Source: Ceratothoa steindachneri (Eukaryota; Arthropoda; Malacostraca; Isopoda; Cymothoidae). From it: 64,000 bases of DNA. Made by a program: the position numbers and the translations under genes. Of the stretch, positions 1 through 10,697 are shown piece after piece. The DNA lies in assembly GCA_963969495.1 (NCBI GenBank), contig OZ018331.1:146601845-146665844 (forward strand). The letters run 5' to 3'. The notes beneath the pieces are model-generated. The model ran no database searches. It was given only the letters and a program-made list of their open reading frames with translations, and was not told the DNA's origin. How positions within the stretch are numbered: position 1 is the stretch's first letter; each line of letters begins with the position of its first letter.

Positions 1-1708
1 ACTAATTAGTGAATATAGAATAAACATAAATGGCCAAACAAATCTATAAATTAAAGCTCAAACTTCAAATTGCCACAAAGGTTAGTGGAAATGGAAGGTA
101 CATTAAACGTGTAGGCAGAGTTCAAGGATTTTCTAGAAAGAAAGAGAAAGTTTTACAGTTTATAAACTATTTAATAACACAAAGGAGAGTAAAGAGATAC
201 TGAATACTTAGTATCTTATCAAATGAAATTATCACACAATAATCATAGGAACGTACCTAAATATGAGTCCTTTTTTCTCTTAATTTAACCAAGGAAGATA
301 ATAAAATACGACATCTATTCAAATTATGCTTCACAAAATTAATTTAAATTCATAATACGTTAGTTTCTAAATTCTTAATGAGACCAAAATATAATCAAAG
401 TGAGTCTGATCTCAAAACTAAAAGTAATTAAATAAATGCTAAAGGCTTATAATTCCGAATACAGTTCTCAAATAAACGTTCAAAATTTAAGTAAATAGTT
501 TTCATTAGACCATCAATAAAGCAAGAATGAAATAGTCACCCACAGTGAATGAGTAGAGTAGAAGGAATCTCTGGCTAAATCCTTCCCTATAATTTATTGA
601 CTCCATTGCGCTCTATTCAGAACAATTGCTATCAAATACAAAGGAAAAAAATCCTTATTTTCACTTCGACTTAAGAAAATTATTAAAACTCTTTGGTCAG
701 ATGAGATAGTCGGTTTATCTATGGCAAGCATCGAAAACTCCTTAGGACAATATGAGTAATTATATCTTCCATAACCTCGGAGAAATCTCGGATACTTTCA
801 AAGAGTTGAAGAGCTATGCCAAGTTCCTAAAACCATCCTTGACCTTTCTTCTTCAGCAAGCAATTCTTTTCAGGAATTTAAAGGGATAATTAATATGAAA
901 GAAGGCGTAATACTCTATAAAGAAATTGGGAAAGCTAAAGCGATTGAAAATATGGAAGAGATAACAATAGCCTCGATCCTCCTGCAGGAATTAACGCCGA
1001 AGGGCCCTCAGCTTTAGAATTCGAGGTCCAAAGAACAGAAAATTTCCCAGATATCACTTCTAATGCCCCGGAAGTTCGTAATCACGCAAAATCTCTTCAT
1101 CAGCTTGTCCCTATTCCTATAAAATTTTAACGTTTTGTGTGTGCGGTTTGTTTATTTAACAATATCTAACTTCTTAACTCAATGGACTAAGATATAAACA
1201 AAATGAATAAAAAGAGTAGGTCTAAATATTTGTTACGATACTAACCCTTCTATTTAATTAATGACGTTGGCAATGATTAAAATTAACATGTTTTTCAAAT
1301 CTCAGACAAAACTTATTTTCTATTATGTCGACTTGAAATAAAAATAAAGAGAGATAATTAAATTAAATAATCAAATTCTCATTGAAAAAATGAAGAATAA
1401 AGATTATTTTAATCCGAAAATATATTTCTTTAAGTCCTCTACTTAGTTATTGTATGTTCAAAAGGAAAAATCTGAAGAAGTTAATCGGGTTTTCTCAAGT
1501 TGTGTCGTGCCCTGAAATCTCAGGGACACAGGGCGGTTTCCAGAGTAAAGAAACAAATACTTTTATAAGATTGGCTTTCTTTAATTGAGTTATATTTGAT
1601 TCTATTAAAGCTTCGTCGTTCGAAAACATATGATTGGAATTAAAGTTAAATTTTAATATATTTCATAAAATCAAAAAGAAATAGGAGTACATTAATATCA
1701 CTAGTTCT
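1..1708. other. AT-rich stretch without a recognisable gene
   Basis: I see no conserved coding sequence. A short plus-strand open stretch at about 894-1018 reads MKEGVILYKEIGKAKA and continues past its stop in another frame to about 1130. It may be a tail of some decayed element protein, but I cannot name it. Confidence 0.4.
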
Positions 1709-2103
1709 AATAAGACCCTCTTCCTGGGCAACTCTTGCATTCTCATCCTCCAAATTATTCCAAAATTCTACTTTTTCTCAAGCCGCTCTCCCCACTTGTG
1801 GTGCATATATTGAAAATATATGACAACCTTAACTATCATCATACGATCATCAAACCTATTAAATTCAACATCATCAACCATAACTCAACACATTAAAACA
1901 CCAACACCATTCGTTCCCTCCATGTTTCCACTGTACCACAATTTATATTTGTCTTCATTTTCTTCAATGGTAGCACATCCCTGACCTTTGTACATTCCCT
2001 CCTGAATACAACACATATCTACTTCTCTTCTCAATAACATCTGCCCCACTTCTCCGCCCTTCCTCAACAACGTTCCCACGTTTACCTTACACACCTTTGC
2101 CAC
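1709..2103 (-). pseudogene. RTE-like LINE endonuclease N-terminal fragment
   Basis: On minus the reading starts NVGTLLRKGGEV, then CCIQEGMYKGQG, KLWYSGNMEG and NGVGVLM. This is the start of the AP-endonuclease domain of RTE-like LINEs, often mis-annotated as craniofacial development protein 2-like. The domain nicks target DNA for reverse transcription. After a stop near 1885 the homology continues (RFDDRMMIVKVV, then in another frame ENARVAQEEGLI) to about 1709. At least one stop and one frameshift therefore break it, and the rest of endonuclease and RT is absent here. A separate plus-strand RT tail at 6.4 kb is of a similar family but opposite orientation, so it is not obviously the same copy. 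Confidence 0.8.
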
Positions 2104-2332
2104 TACTCCTCTTTACTGTCGTGTGCACGTTAAAACCTTCTGGCGATTCTTCGTCCCCTCTGCCCATTTAAGGGCTGCCACTGACTGAGACCCATATTGT
2201 TTTCAAGCATTTCATCCATTTTGGGGTCGTTTGTTTTATGCCTCGGATGTCCTTCGTGACAGACAACCCTCCCCATTTATTCGGGCTTGGGACCGGCTCT
2301 GGATCGAACTCACTTGCTCAACACAGAGGCTG
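2104..2332 (-). other. Possible 5' leader of the LINE fragment
   Basis: This stretch lies just upstream (on minus) of the endonuclease start and is less AT-rich than its surroundings, with CGGGCTTGGGACCGGC at about 2282-2297. It ends at a (TA)n tract. I infer that it is untranslated LINE sequence from position only; there is no coding signal. Confidence 0.3.
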
Positions 2333-2333
2333 C

Positions 2334-2383
<50 letters not shown>

Positions 2384-2556
2384 GATGAAAATTAATGCAA
2401 TAGGAATTAGACCACATTCTCCGAAGACAATTTAATTCAGAACAGTTTCGGTGTATCTCACACCCTTTTTCAACTGACACCGAAACTGTTCTGAATTAAA
2501 TTGTCTTCGAAGAATGTGGTTTAATTCATCATATATATATATATATATATATATAT
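2333..2556. repeat. (TA)n-flanked 43-bp-arm inverted repeat
   Basis: Left (TA)n runs 2333-2380 and right (TA)n 2529-2556. Between them, 2411-2453 and 2478-2520 are inverted copies over 43 bp with one mismatch, around a 24-nt loop. The pairing extends more weakly about ten bases outwards on each side. It has no coding capacity. It would fold as a hairpin in RNA or single-stranded DNA. It could be a foldback or MITE-like element, or an inverted duplication. Confidence 0.9.
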
Positions 2557-3221
2557 GGTTAAATGGACTATATGTGATGTTTTTCTTTATATTAAATTTA
2601 GGCGACAATTTATTCACCATGTAGATCTTTAGTAGACAATGTTCTCAAAGAGATTGGTGAAGTGGTATGAAATTGACAAGGTGGAAAAATGCTGAGCAGA
2701 GTAAAATAGATTTGATCACACGGCTCAGAAGACACGCGGGTCTCCTTTACCTGATATGACGCCACAAAAACGCAGGTCGCTTTCTTCCGCTTTGAGGATA
2801 TTATCTTGATTTTTCTTTTACTCTTTCTCGGCATCTGTTATGCATAGAATTCGTTCTTTTTCATTCCCTATTTGCCCTTATTCTTTTGAAAACCTCAGAA
2901 TATAAATTTACCACTTCCTTATAATAGTTAATGTAGCTTCTACCTTTTGCATCCTTTTATTTCTTTAATTCATTAGATTTTATCATCTGCCTAATATTTG
3001 TCTGAATACAAAAAAATTCAAAGGAAATAAACTAATATTCGGATGAGCGAACGCATTGCATCCTTTTGAGGCTGAAGCTTCTTTACCAAAAGAGATGAAA
3101 TTATTTTGCAAAGTCTTCTTGGAAACGCCTTCCAAGTGGAGGGAACTTTGAAGTTTTACTTTTTATAAATATATAAATTCAAAGGGACAACAAAAGAAAT
3201 TATATTGAGTGTGTGGTATTG
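2557..3221. other. No gene seen
   Basis: AT-rich sequence. A minus-strand open stretch at 2610-2834 has a lysine/arginine-rich start but no family resemblance I can name. Confidence 0.4.
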
Positions 3222-3555
3222 TCACACACACACACACACACTAAAAATAGTATGTCCATCCTTAAAACGAAACATAATAGTACTTCCATCGTAGCAACGC
3301 ATTACAAAGAATGCATCCATCGCATCAACGCAGCACAAACAGCATTTCCTTCGTAATGACACAACAGAAAATTTATATCCATCGTAACGACGTAATACAA
3401 ACAGCACTTTCATCTTAACAACTCAACAGAGAGATTAATTAGATCGTAATGACATACCATGAGGAGTACTTCCATCGTACCGACGCAAGAGAAAAGGCAC
3501 TTCACTCGTAACGCCACAACACAAAGACTACTTCCATGTAATGACGCAACAGAAG
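3222..3555. repeat. (CA)n followed by a ~33-bp degenerate minisatellite
   Basis: (CA)n covers 3222-3241. From about 3270 a unit resembling ACTTCCATCGTAACGACGCA followed by ACACAAA recurs roughly every 33 bp for eight to ten diverged copies up to 3555. Recognisable cores are CTTCCATCGTAGCAACGC, ATATCCATCGTAACGACG and CTTCCATCGTACCGACGC. A shorter pair of ~30-bp units (ACCACACAACACAAGAAGT and a variant) follows at 3622-3680. Confidence 0.8.
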
Positions 3556-3680
3556 TGTAAATTCAAAACATCTAGATTGGATAATTCGCCTTCTTTGACC
3601 TTGTGATTTAAGTATGGAACAGACTACCACACAACACAAGAAGTTTGAAACTATCTATCACACAGCACAAGAAGTATAAA

Positions 3681-6413
3681 CCGTATCAACTACTAATATC
3701 ATGAAAAATTAATTCCATAACATTTTAATAAATAAAAAAATAAAATTAACCATAAGTATTGAAATCACGATAAAAAATTAACTTAAAATCTTAAAAGTCA
3801 ACAATAAATACAAATAATTAATATAATATTAACAAGGCCTATCGTGTGTAAATTATAAACTGTAGCTTCCAATATATTGTGAGAGTTCGTAAGGTCAAGT
3901 TCTATTAATTCTTTTAAAGGACCACATATATTTGATTTTTAAAAAGAATGTTTCTTGTTTTATTTATACTTTTTCAAATGAGTGCCACTCAGGTTTTCGA
4001 AAAGGATTTGTATCGAACCCTCCCTAAACTTTTTCGCTCGTCTCACTCCCATAAGGTTTAAACCGGCGATTGGACGATACCAGACAAGAAGGAATTTTAT
4101 TCTTTATTGTAAAAAAAATAAAAAAACTACCGAATTTCGCTCTTGAAATATATAAATAATGTTTTTTAGTTTATTATTATAAAAATAAAATGAAGGAATT
4201 TTCCATGCCCAAAGGATGCGCAATTGGATAGGAAATGTGTGAGAATCCGAGTGGTTGAACTTGAATGAGGAAAAGAAGTTAATTGGTTCGAATGATATGA
4301 GTATAACCTTTTAAGTTTCTGTCATTTATCTCACAGAGACATTGAATGGTGGGGGTGGGTAGGATGCAGGCTATGAAAGTAACGTGGGTTTCGGTAAGTC
4401 TACCAGGTTGAAACCTTATTTTCGAGCTTGATGGGTAGGAAATAGTTTTAGATGTAATGAAACTTAGGACGCGAAAAAAGGCAAGCATATCTCCATTAGC
4501 ATATTCTTAAAATGTGGTTCAGAAAGAAGATGGTAAAGTTAAGATAGGCAATATTAAATTTACTTTAGATACAAATTAAAATCCTCTTTGTGATTTAAAA
4601 ATTAAATAAAAATAAAAAAAAGGAAAGTTGAAAATCCTTGGCAGTTTTTCTGCTCGACCAAAAAGGAATTGGTCCTACTTAAAAGGCTCCCTCGATGCTA
4701 TAGTTTAGAATAGCAAAGCTTTAATAAGTACAAATACTCTCTTTTTTTGAGCGACCAATTAAAGAATAAGATATTTTGCTAATTATATGCCATAAGAACT
4801 CGAAAACGAAATCCGTAAACCTCATAAACATAGATTTAATACAAGATCTGGAATTAACTTACTACAGATTCTAAATAAAATTATCATTCAGAATCTAGTA
4901 GATAGAACAAAGAATGTCAGATATTTTAGCTCTTTATAATATATTCATAGAATTCTAACTAAGATCCATCGAAGGAAATTCATATATGCAAAAGAGAGTT
5001 TTGGCCTGATTATTTGATTCTAAAAAACTGGTTATATTAAATAACCAGCCATAACTGCATTCTAATTTGACCAATCGTTACGAATGATCCATTAAATGAA
5101 TGTCTTGTAATTCATTTTTAGAAATCTTCAGTTCTTCTCATCTGTAACCAAAACATTGCTAAACGCAACATAACCATAACGTCTATGAGAGAAAAAGGTT
5201 TCTCGCCCCTCAGCCCAACTGTCAGCAACAAATGTGTTGGGCGGAAAAATATGATTTCAAGAGTGGAAAATAGAAAGATGAAGGAAGAATGGCTTTGTAT
5301 GACAAAAATGGCTGACAGAGAGGTTGGTCTCGCCGAAACGAATCCCAACGATCGCGTTCGAGACAAGATCAAGGGTGGATGGGGTGATGATGGGAGCAGG
5401 TATTATGAATTATGCAATAATAGGTTCATTATTTTCATGGAGTTATCATCACTAACTCTATAATTTAAGAAGGGGATTTTTTTGAGTATTTAAATAATAA
5501 TTTCATTTAGTTTGGTTATGACTTATGTTTTTTTATCAAGGTTTTTTTTAATAATTCTTTTATAATAATATCAATTTCAGAAAATTTATTTTTATATATC
5601 TTTTCTATAAGTCTATATTTTAGCAACGTCATATTTTCAAAGGGCGGAAATTTAGTTTAGAGTTCCATGTAAAATTTTCATAATTGGCAAGTTCAGAAAA
5701 CTTATAAAAAATTAACCATGGCTGCTTTTTTTTAGATTTTAAATTTTAATCTTAGTAGCGAAGCGCAAGCTCCCCCCCGTAGGGGGGAGTGGCGACGCCA
5801 TTGCCTGGTTTATTTCCATAAATGACGCATTTATACTCTGATTCTAAGCTAAGCCAGAGATTTTTGCTACAATGTCATTTCCGAAATATACAACATCGAT
5901 AACGATTATCGCTTTACCAAAACATAGGTGGATGATAAAAACTTTACTGGTACAAACTATGGATTGCCACCCTCGCCCCTACCTCCTAAATTTCAATTTA
6001 AATCTGCGATAGAATTTGTGGTCGATGATAAAGCGAAAGGTGTACGAAAATGGACTAAAATTCACCAGCAAGAACTATTTTTGAAGATGTATCATAAGCG
6101 TTTGCACGGCTATTTTTCATACAAAATCAGAATACATATTTTCTGGATTAAAGACGAAAGGAATTTTAACAGGATTTTAAATAGGTATCAAATATTGTAT
6201 TTAATAAATAACCTATTTTTACTGTTTCTTGTTTCCTAAGTAATACACAAAGATTTAGAAATACAATATTGATCAATAGTTTAAGTTAATTGATGCCTAT
6301 TCTTTTAAAAACGTTCTTACAATAGGTTTTGAATCATTAAATAATAACATTCTAACTTTTTTAACATTCTAAAATAAAAAAAAATATTTTCACTATTGTC
6401 TAAGGATCCACCG
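3681..6413. other. No recognisable gene; small G/C palindrome at 5.77 kb
   Basis: Open stretches at 5185-5463 and 5928-6239 (plus) have no similarity I recognise. The second begins MDDKNFTGTNYG and contains FQFKSAIEFVVDDKAKG with a proline patch. It follows a perfect C/G palindrome at 5770-5789 (CTCCCCCC, GGGGGGAG) that stands out in this AT-rich context. A coding remnant is possible but unproven. Confidence 0.35.
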
Positions 6414-6950
6414 TGAAAGGTGATGGAGATTTGTACGCTGAGATTGCCCATAGAATCAAAGCGGGATGCATTAATTGGAAGAATACATCTGAAATACTTT
6501 GTCCTTAACATAAGGACAAAAGGGGAAAGTGTATAAGACAGTGGTTAGACCAGCACTGTTATACGAAGCGGAATCGTGGGCAATAAAGAAGACCCAAGAG
6601 AGGAAGCTGAAAGGCACCGAGATGAAAATGCTAAGGTGGACTTGTGGGCTGACGAGGATGGCTAAGATCCGGAATGAACGAATAGTAGGAACAATAAAAG
6701 CGATATAAATTTCAAAGAAAGGACAGGAAAAAGACTACAGAGGTATCTGCACGTGATGAGACGAGAGAATGAGTATGTATGAAAGAGCGCGATGCAAAGA
6801 GAAGTAGAGGGTAATGGTAACCGTGGAAGGCCAAAAATACATTGGATGGAAAATATTAGGGAAGACTTGGAAAGAAAGGGACTCACAGGAGAAGACACGC
6901 GGAACCAGAGCGATAGGTGAAGGCTTGTCAGAAACGCTGACCCCACGTAA
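6414..6950 (+). pseudogene. LINE reverse-transcriptase C-terminal fragment (RTE-like)
   Basis: Across several frames the plus strand reads GDGDLYAEIAHRIKAG, VVRPALLYEAESWAIKK, MKMLRWTCGLTRM and GRPKIHWMENIREDLERKG, ending near NADPT. This is the conserved tail after the RT catalytic core of LINEs whose proteins end in a GRPK-W block. The palm domain with YADD is missing, so this is a 5'-truncated copy, the usual outcome of incomplete target-primed reverse transcription. Frame changes near 6520-6545, 6615 and 6710 show decay. Orientation is opposite to the 1.7-2.1 kb endonuclease fragment. Confidence 0.85.
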
Positions 6951-9298
6951 GGGTGAGTAAAGGTAAAGAGAAGGATTGTCCAAGGTCTATATTTTTGAAT
7001 TCAAATTACAATGAATTCCGAGTGGTTAAGAACTACTTACCTTAAGAGATGCGAGAATAAAACTAAAATTATTATTTTCAAAAGACTTTTGATAACTTAA
7101 TTAACGTTTATTTGAGATTCCTATATAACTATTTGAATGGAAATTCAAAGGTTGAGGATCTTCCCTTCTGTTCTGATTCAATTGATGAGTCTTGCGCAGG
7201 AAATGAGAGAATCAGAGTTGTTCTGAATACTTCACCCTAGTTGAGTGTAAATTGCACTTCTGATTACATCAAAGTTAAGCAATACTGGGGAGGGAAGTTG
7301 TCAGATGGATCTCTGGCACAGGTTGATTTCCAAGCGTTTACCATACGTTAATGTCCGTGATTCGTATTCTTCGTTATTCATAGGTCCCCACTCGGAAATA
7401 AAGGGGCCCATAAAAAAAATGCCGAATATTCAGATTTTAGAAAAGGAATCAATGAATATTTTATGCTTAATTATTTTAAATGTGTTCAATCAAAGACTTC
7501 AATTATAAAAATTTAGTTGCATCTTCTTTTTGGGTGTATTAAAACATAACCTGCTGCAAAGTCGATGGGAAGGCAGCTGTTTTACCATGCAAATTGTCAC
7601 ACATTTCAGTTTTCTGTCTAGTAGAGTCTAAGATTTTAATGTTTGGGAATAATTTATTATTTATTAACTGATTAATCAATTAAGGAAACAAAAAAGGTTG
7701 AGTGAAGATAGCAGCATTAATTGCACTTCTAGTCTTGAATGTCTTTGCGATATTGGATTGCAAATTCCTTAGGAATCAGATCGTTTCGATTGACCACAAT
7801 TATGTGATTCTTCTATGGCCTCTAAAGGAAAGAGGTTAGGGAGACTTTCTAGTTCCTACTCTTGACTACTGATATTTATTTAATAAAATGTTATCTGCAT
7901 AGCGTGAGTTCTACTTTTAATGGAATTTTTTCCTAAAACTTTACTGCCCCCATTAATTGGGTATGATATGTCATTCTTTGAATTCACTGTTAACATGATT
8001 CTTATTATAATATTTCTTCCTTACTTTCACTGATCATTCCAAATTTCATTTTTTAAACATTCACAACAGCGTGCAAATGCCTTCGTTACTTATATCATGT
8101 CATGTTGTTTTCTTCATTAGTACAAAATAACGCATTCCTTTCCTTTCGCCTCATCATTAAGAGTTGTGACCCTCGTACTACTTCCTCTTTGGTCTCTCCA
8201 TGAGTGAGTGAATTGCCAATCCCCTCTTTACGCCCGATTACTTAAAGGAAAATCGTGCATGCTCCACACATCTTCTACACATCTTCGTTTCACAAAAGCT
8301 CCCCGCTATCATTCCCAGAGTCAATTTATGAACATTCTGGTATGCCCTCGTTGGTTCCCCGAGAAGTGAATCCCTTGTTAGGAAGTTCCTAACGTCTTTT
8401 TGCTCTAATTTAGCATTCATTAGATTTTCGAAGATGATTACACAATGGTGCCCACCCTCGGGGGTTTTGACCCCTTTAACCGACTTGATATTTCCTCTTT
8501 TCTCTTTTTATCAGCAGAACCAAAGACAAAACGGCGATTGGTAGAGTTAAGCAGTGGGGTCTGAACGCAGCTACCCCTCCACATAGGGGTATTTGGGCCA
8601 ATGCTCCTAGGACAGGTGGAACTTGTGGGAGTGCCACATTCTCCACACTTCACTGCCCCCAAAGAAACTGGTGCCCTCCTTCACTTTTAAATCTTCCACT
8701 ATTATTTCAACGTCTATATATTCCCAACAAAGGAGGAAAGAGGGCGCTAAACTTTCTAAAATAAAATACTAAACGCAGTTTACCTTCGCTATAATTTTCT
8801 TTCGTTACATATGAGTTTTTTCTTTTACGTGTTTATGTTTAAAAATAACATTCCTTGACCAGCGCGACTGCCCCGTTAGCAGAAAACTTGGGTCTTTCCA
8901 ACATCATTTTGTTCATCGATTCGTCATTCTTGCAAATCTGCCTCTTCATAGATTAGGTGTTACATTAGTTCTTTTTTTCTTCTTGGATTACTTCTCTTAT
9001 GAATGCCATTTCTATCTTCGCTTGTCTGTTTCTATCTGCGTTTAATCCTAATTGCTAATTCCCAATATTTCAAAGCATTTTATTTCTAGGGGAGACTTCT
9101 AAGTGCAAGTGTATTGAATAAAAAAGGAAAATAAAATCAATAAAGAAAGAGAAGAAAGGTTGACAGGGTCAGTGGTAAGGAGTAAAATAACCATCCTGAA
9201 TATCACCCTGTATAATTGGTCTCAGAACTTTGCAAGATCTATGAATAAATACAGTATTCTCTCCTTGAAGAACATAAAAAAATTCGTTTGTCAATCGA
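6951..9298. other. No gene seen
   Basis: AT-rich with several short open stretches (for example 7305-7508 plus and 8438-8662 minus), none with a recognisable motif or repeat structure. Confidence 0.4.
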
Positions 9299-10697
9299 TT
9301 AAGTTGAGAAATAAGTTCTTGCAGTTTTTTTAATGTTGTTTTGATTTAAGTTTTGTTGACGTGATTTGTGCACATATTAAGAAATAATAATAAATAATGA
9401 GAGAAAAATTTGCAAAGGTTAGGCTACGTCTCTTAACAGCGTAGACTATTAGGCTTTTGACTAGGCTACGTCTTGAAGTTGAGTAATAAGTCATTGTGGT
9501 TTATTTAAAAGTTGTGTTAATTTAATTTTTGTTCTGTACCCTCAAAATGGAATGTCAAGTTAAAAATAAGGCTCATTTTCGACACTTGCTGTTATTTATT
9601 TTTAATCGAGACGGGAACAATGCAAACGTAGCCTAAACTCGTCGCGATATTTATGCTGTTTTCGGAGAAAATGCTTTATCAGAAAAAAACAGCTCAATAG
9701 TGTTTTTCACGTTTCAAAAATGGTCATTTCAATTTTAATGACGAAGAACGTTCTGGTCGGCTCATTAAGTTGGATAAAAATCACTTGAACGACCTTCGAC
9801 ATGACAATCCTCGTCAACTGCCTAGAGAATTGGCTGTACAATTTGCGTGTGATCAGAAAACTGTAGTGAATCACCTTCATTCAATGGGGAAAGTTCATAA
9901 AGTCGGTGCATGGGTTCCGCACACTTTGAGCGAAAGCAACAAACTTCAACGCTCCACGATTGCCGCAGGTTTGCTTGCTTGTTACAAGGCTGCTCGTGAA
10001 TATGAGGACAGATTTCTTCACCGCATCATCACATGCGGCGAAAAGTGTTGTGTTTTTGTAAACATAAACCATCGAAAACAATGGCTTAGCCCCAATAAAA
10101 AACCACTTCCGCGATTAAAGCAAGGACTTCATCCACGAGACACGATGCTGTGTGTGTGGTGAGATTGTGACGGCATCATTCTTTGCGAGCTTCTTGCGAA
10201 CAACGAGATTGTCAATACAGAACTCTACAAATGTATCGACTCACCGAAGCTATTCGATAAAAGCGACCTCATTGACGTTATGGAGTACTTTTGCAACACG
10301 ACAATGCTCATCCTCACATTTCGAATATGACAAAAGACCCCATCCAAAGTCTTAATTAGGAAATCTTGCCGCATCCTCCATATTCGCCAGACTGGGATCC
10401 ATCGGATTTCCATATGTTCCGATCAATCTCCAACAATTTGCGCGGCGTTTCCTTCAATACTGATGGGGAATTAAGAACCTGGTTAGACGAATACTTCGAG
10501 TTAAAATCCAGAGATTTTTATTACAGAGACATTGAAAAAAAACTAATTGAACGTTGGGAAGAAGTCGTAAATAACAACCGAGAATACATTATTGATTAAA
10601 TTGCATATTGTTATCAATTAAAAAAGAAGTTTTTCTAAAATTGTTAATGGTAATGAATAAATTTGATAAAACCACAAGAACTTATTCCTCAACCCAA
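9299..10697 (+). mobile_element. Degenerate mariner element with terminal inverted repeats
   Basis: The left end 9299-9327 and the right end 10669-10697 are inverted copies of a ~29-bp repeat (right end inverted: TTGGGTTGAGGAATAAGTTC). This is the end type of mariner-family cut-and-paste transposons. The right end is followed by TA, the expected mariner target dinucleotide. The body carries one decayed transposase. A second left-end-like sequence at about 9473-9503 (AGTTGAGTAATAAGTCATTG) lies inside the element, which explains why the outer span (1.4 kb) is longer than the ~1.25-1.3 kb usual for mariner. Confidence 0.9.
9547..10599 (+). pseudogene. mariner transposase, inactivated
   Basis: The normal product cuts the element at its ends and pastes it at TA sites, using a helix-turn-helix DNA-binding half and a DD34D catalytic half. 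Visible pieces: ATG at 9547 with MECQVKNKAHFRHLLLF; KLDKNHLNDLRHDNPRQL and NHLHSMGKVHKVGAWVPH (binding region); STIAAGLLACYKAAREYEDR; LLQHDNAHPH around the second catalytic Asp; LPHPPYSPDWDPSDFHMF around the third; end WEEVVNNNREYIID at 10599. Breaks: an early stop near 9636, frameshifts near 9745 and 10290, a TGA in VW*DCDG near 10159, and a stop at 10351. The first catalytic Asp appears lost (TCGEKCC where the family has a GDEK-type motif). No function is expected. Confidence 0.93.
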
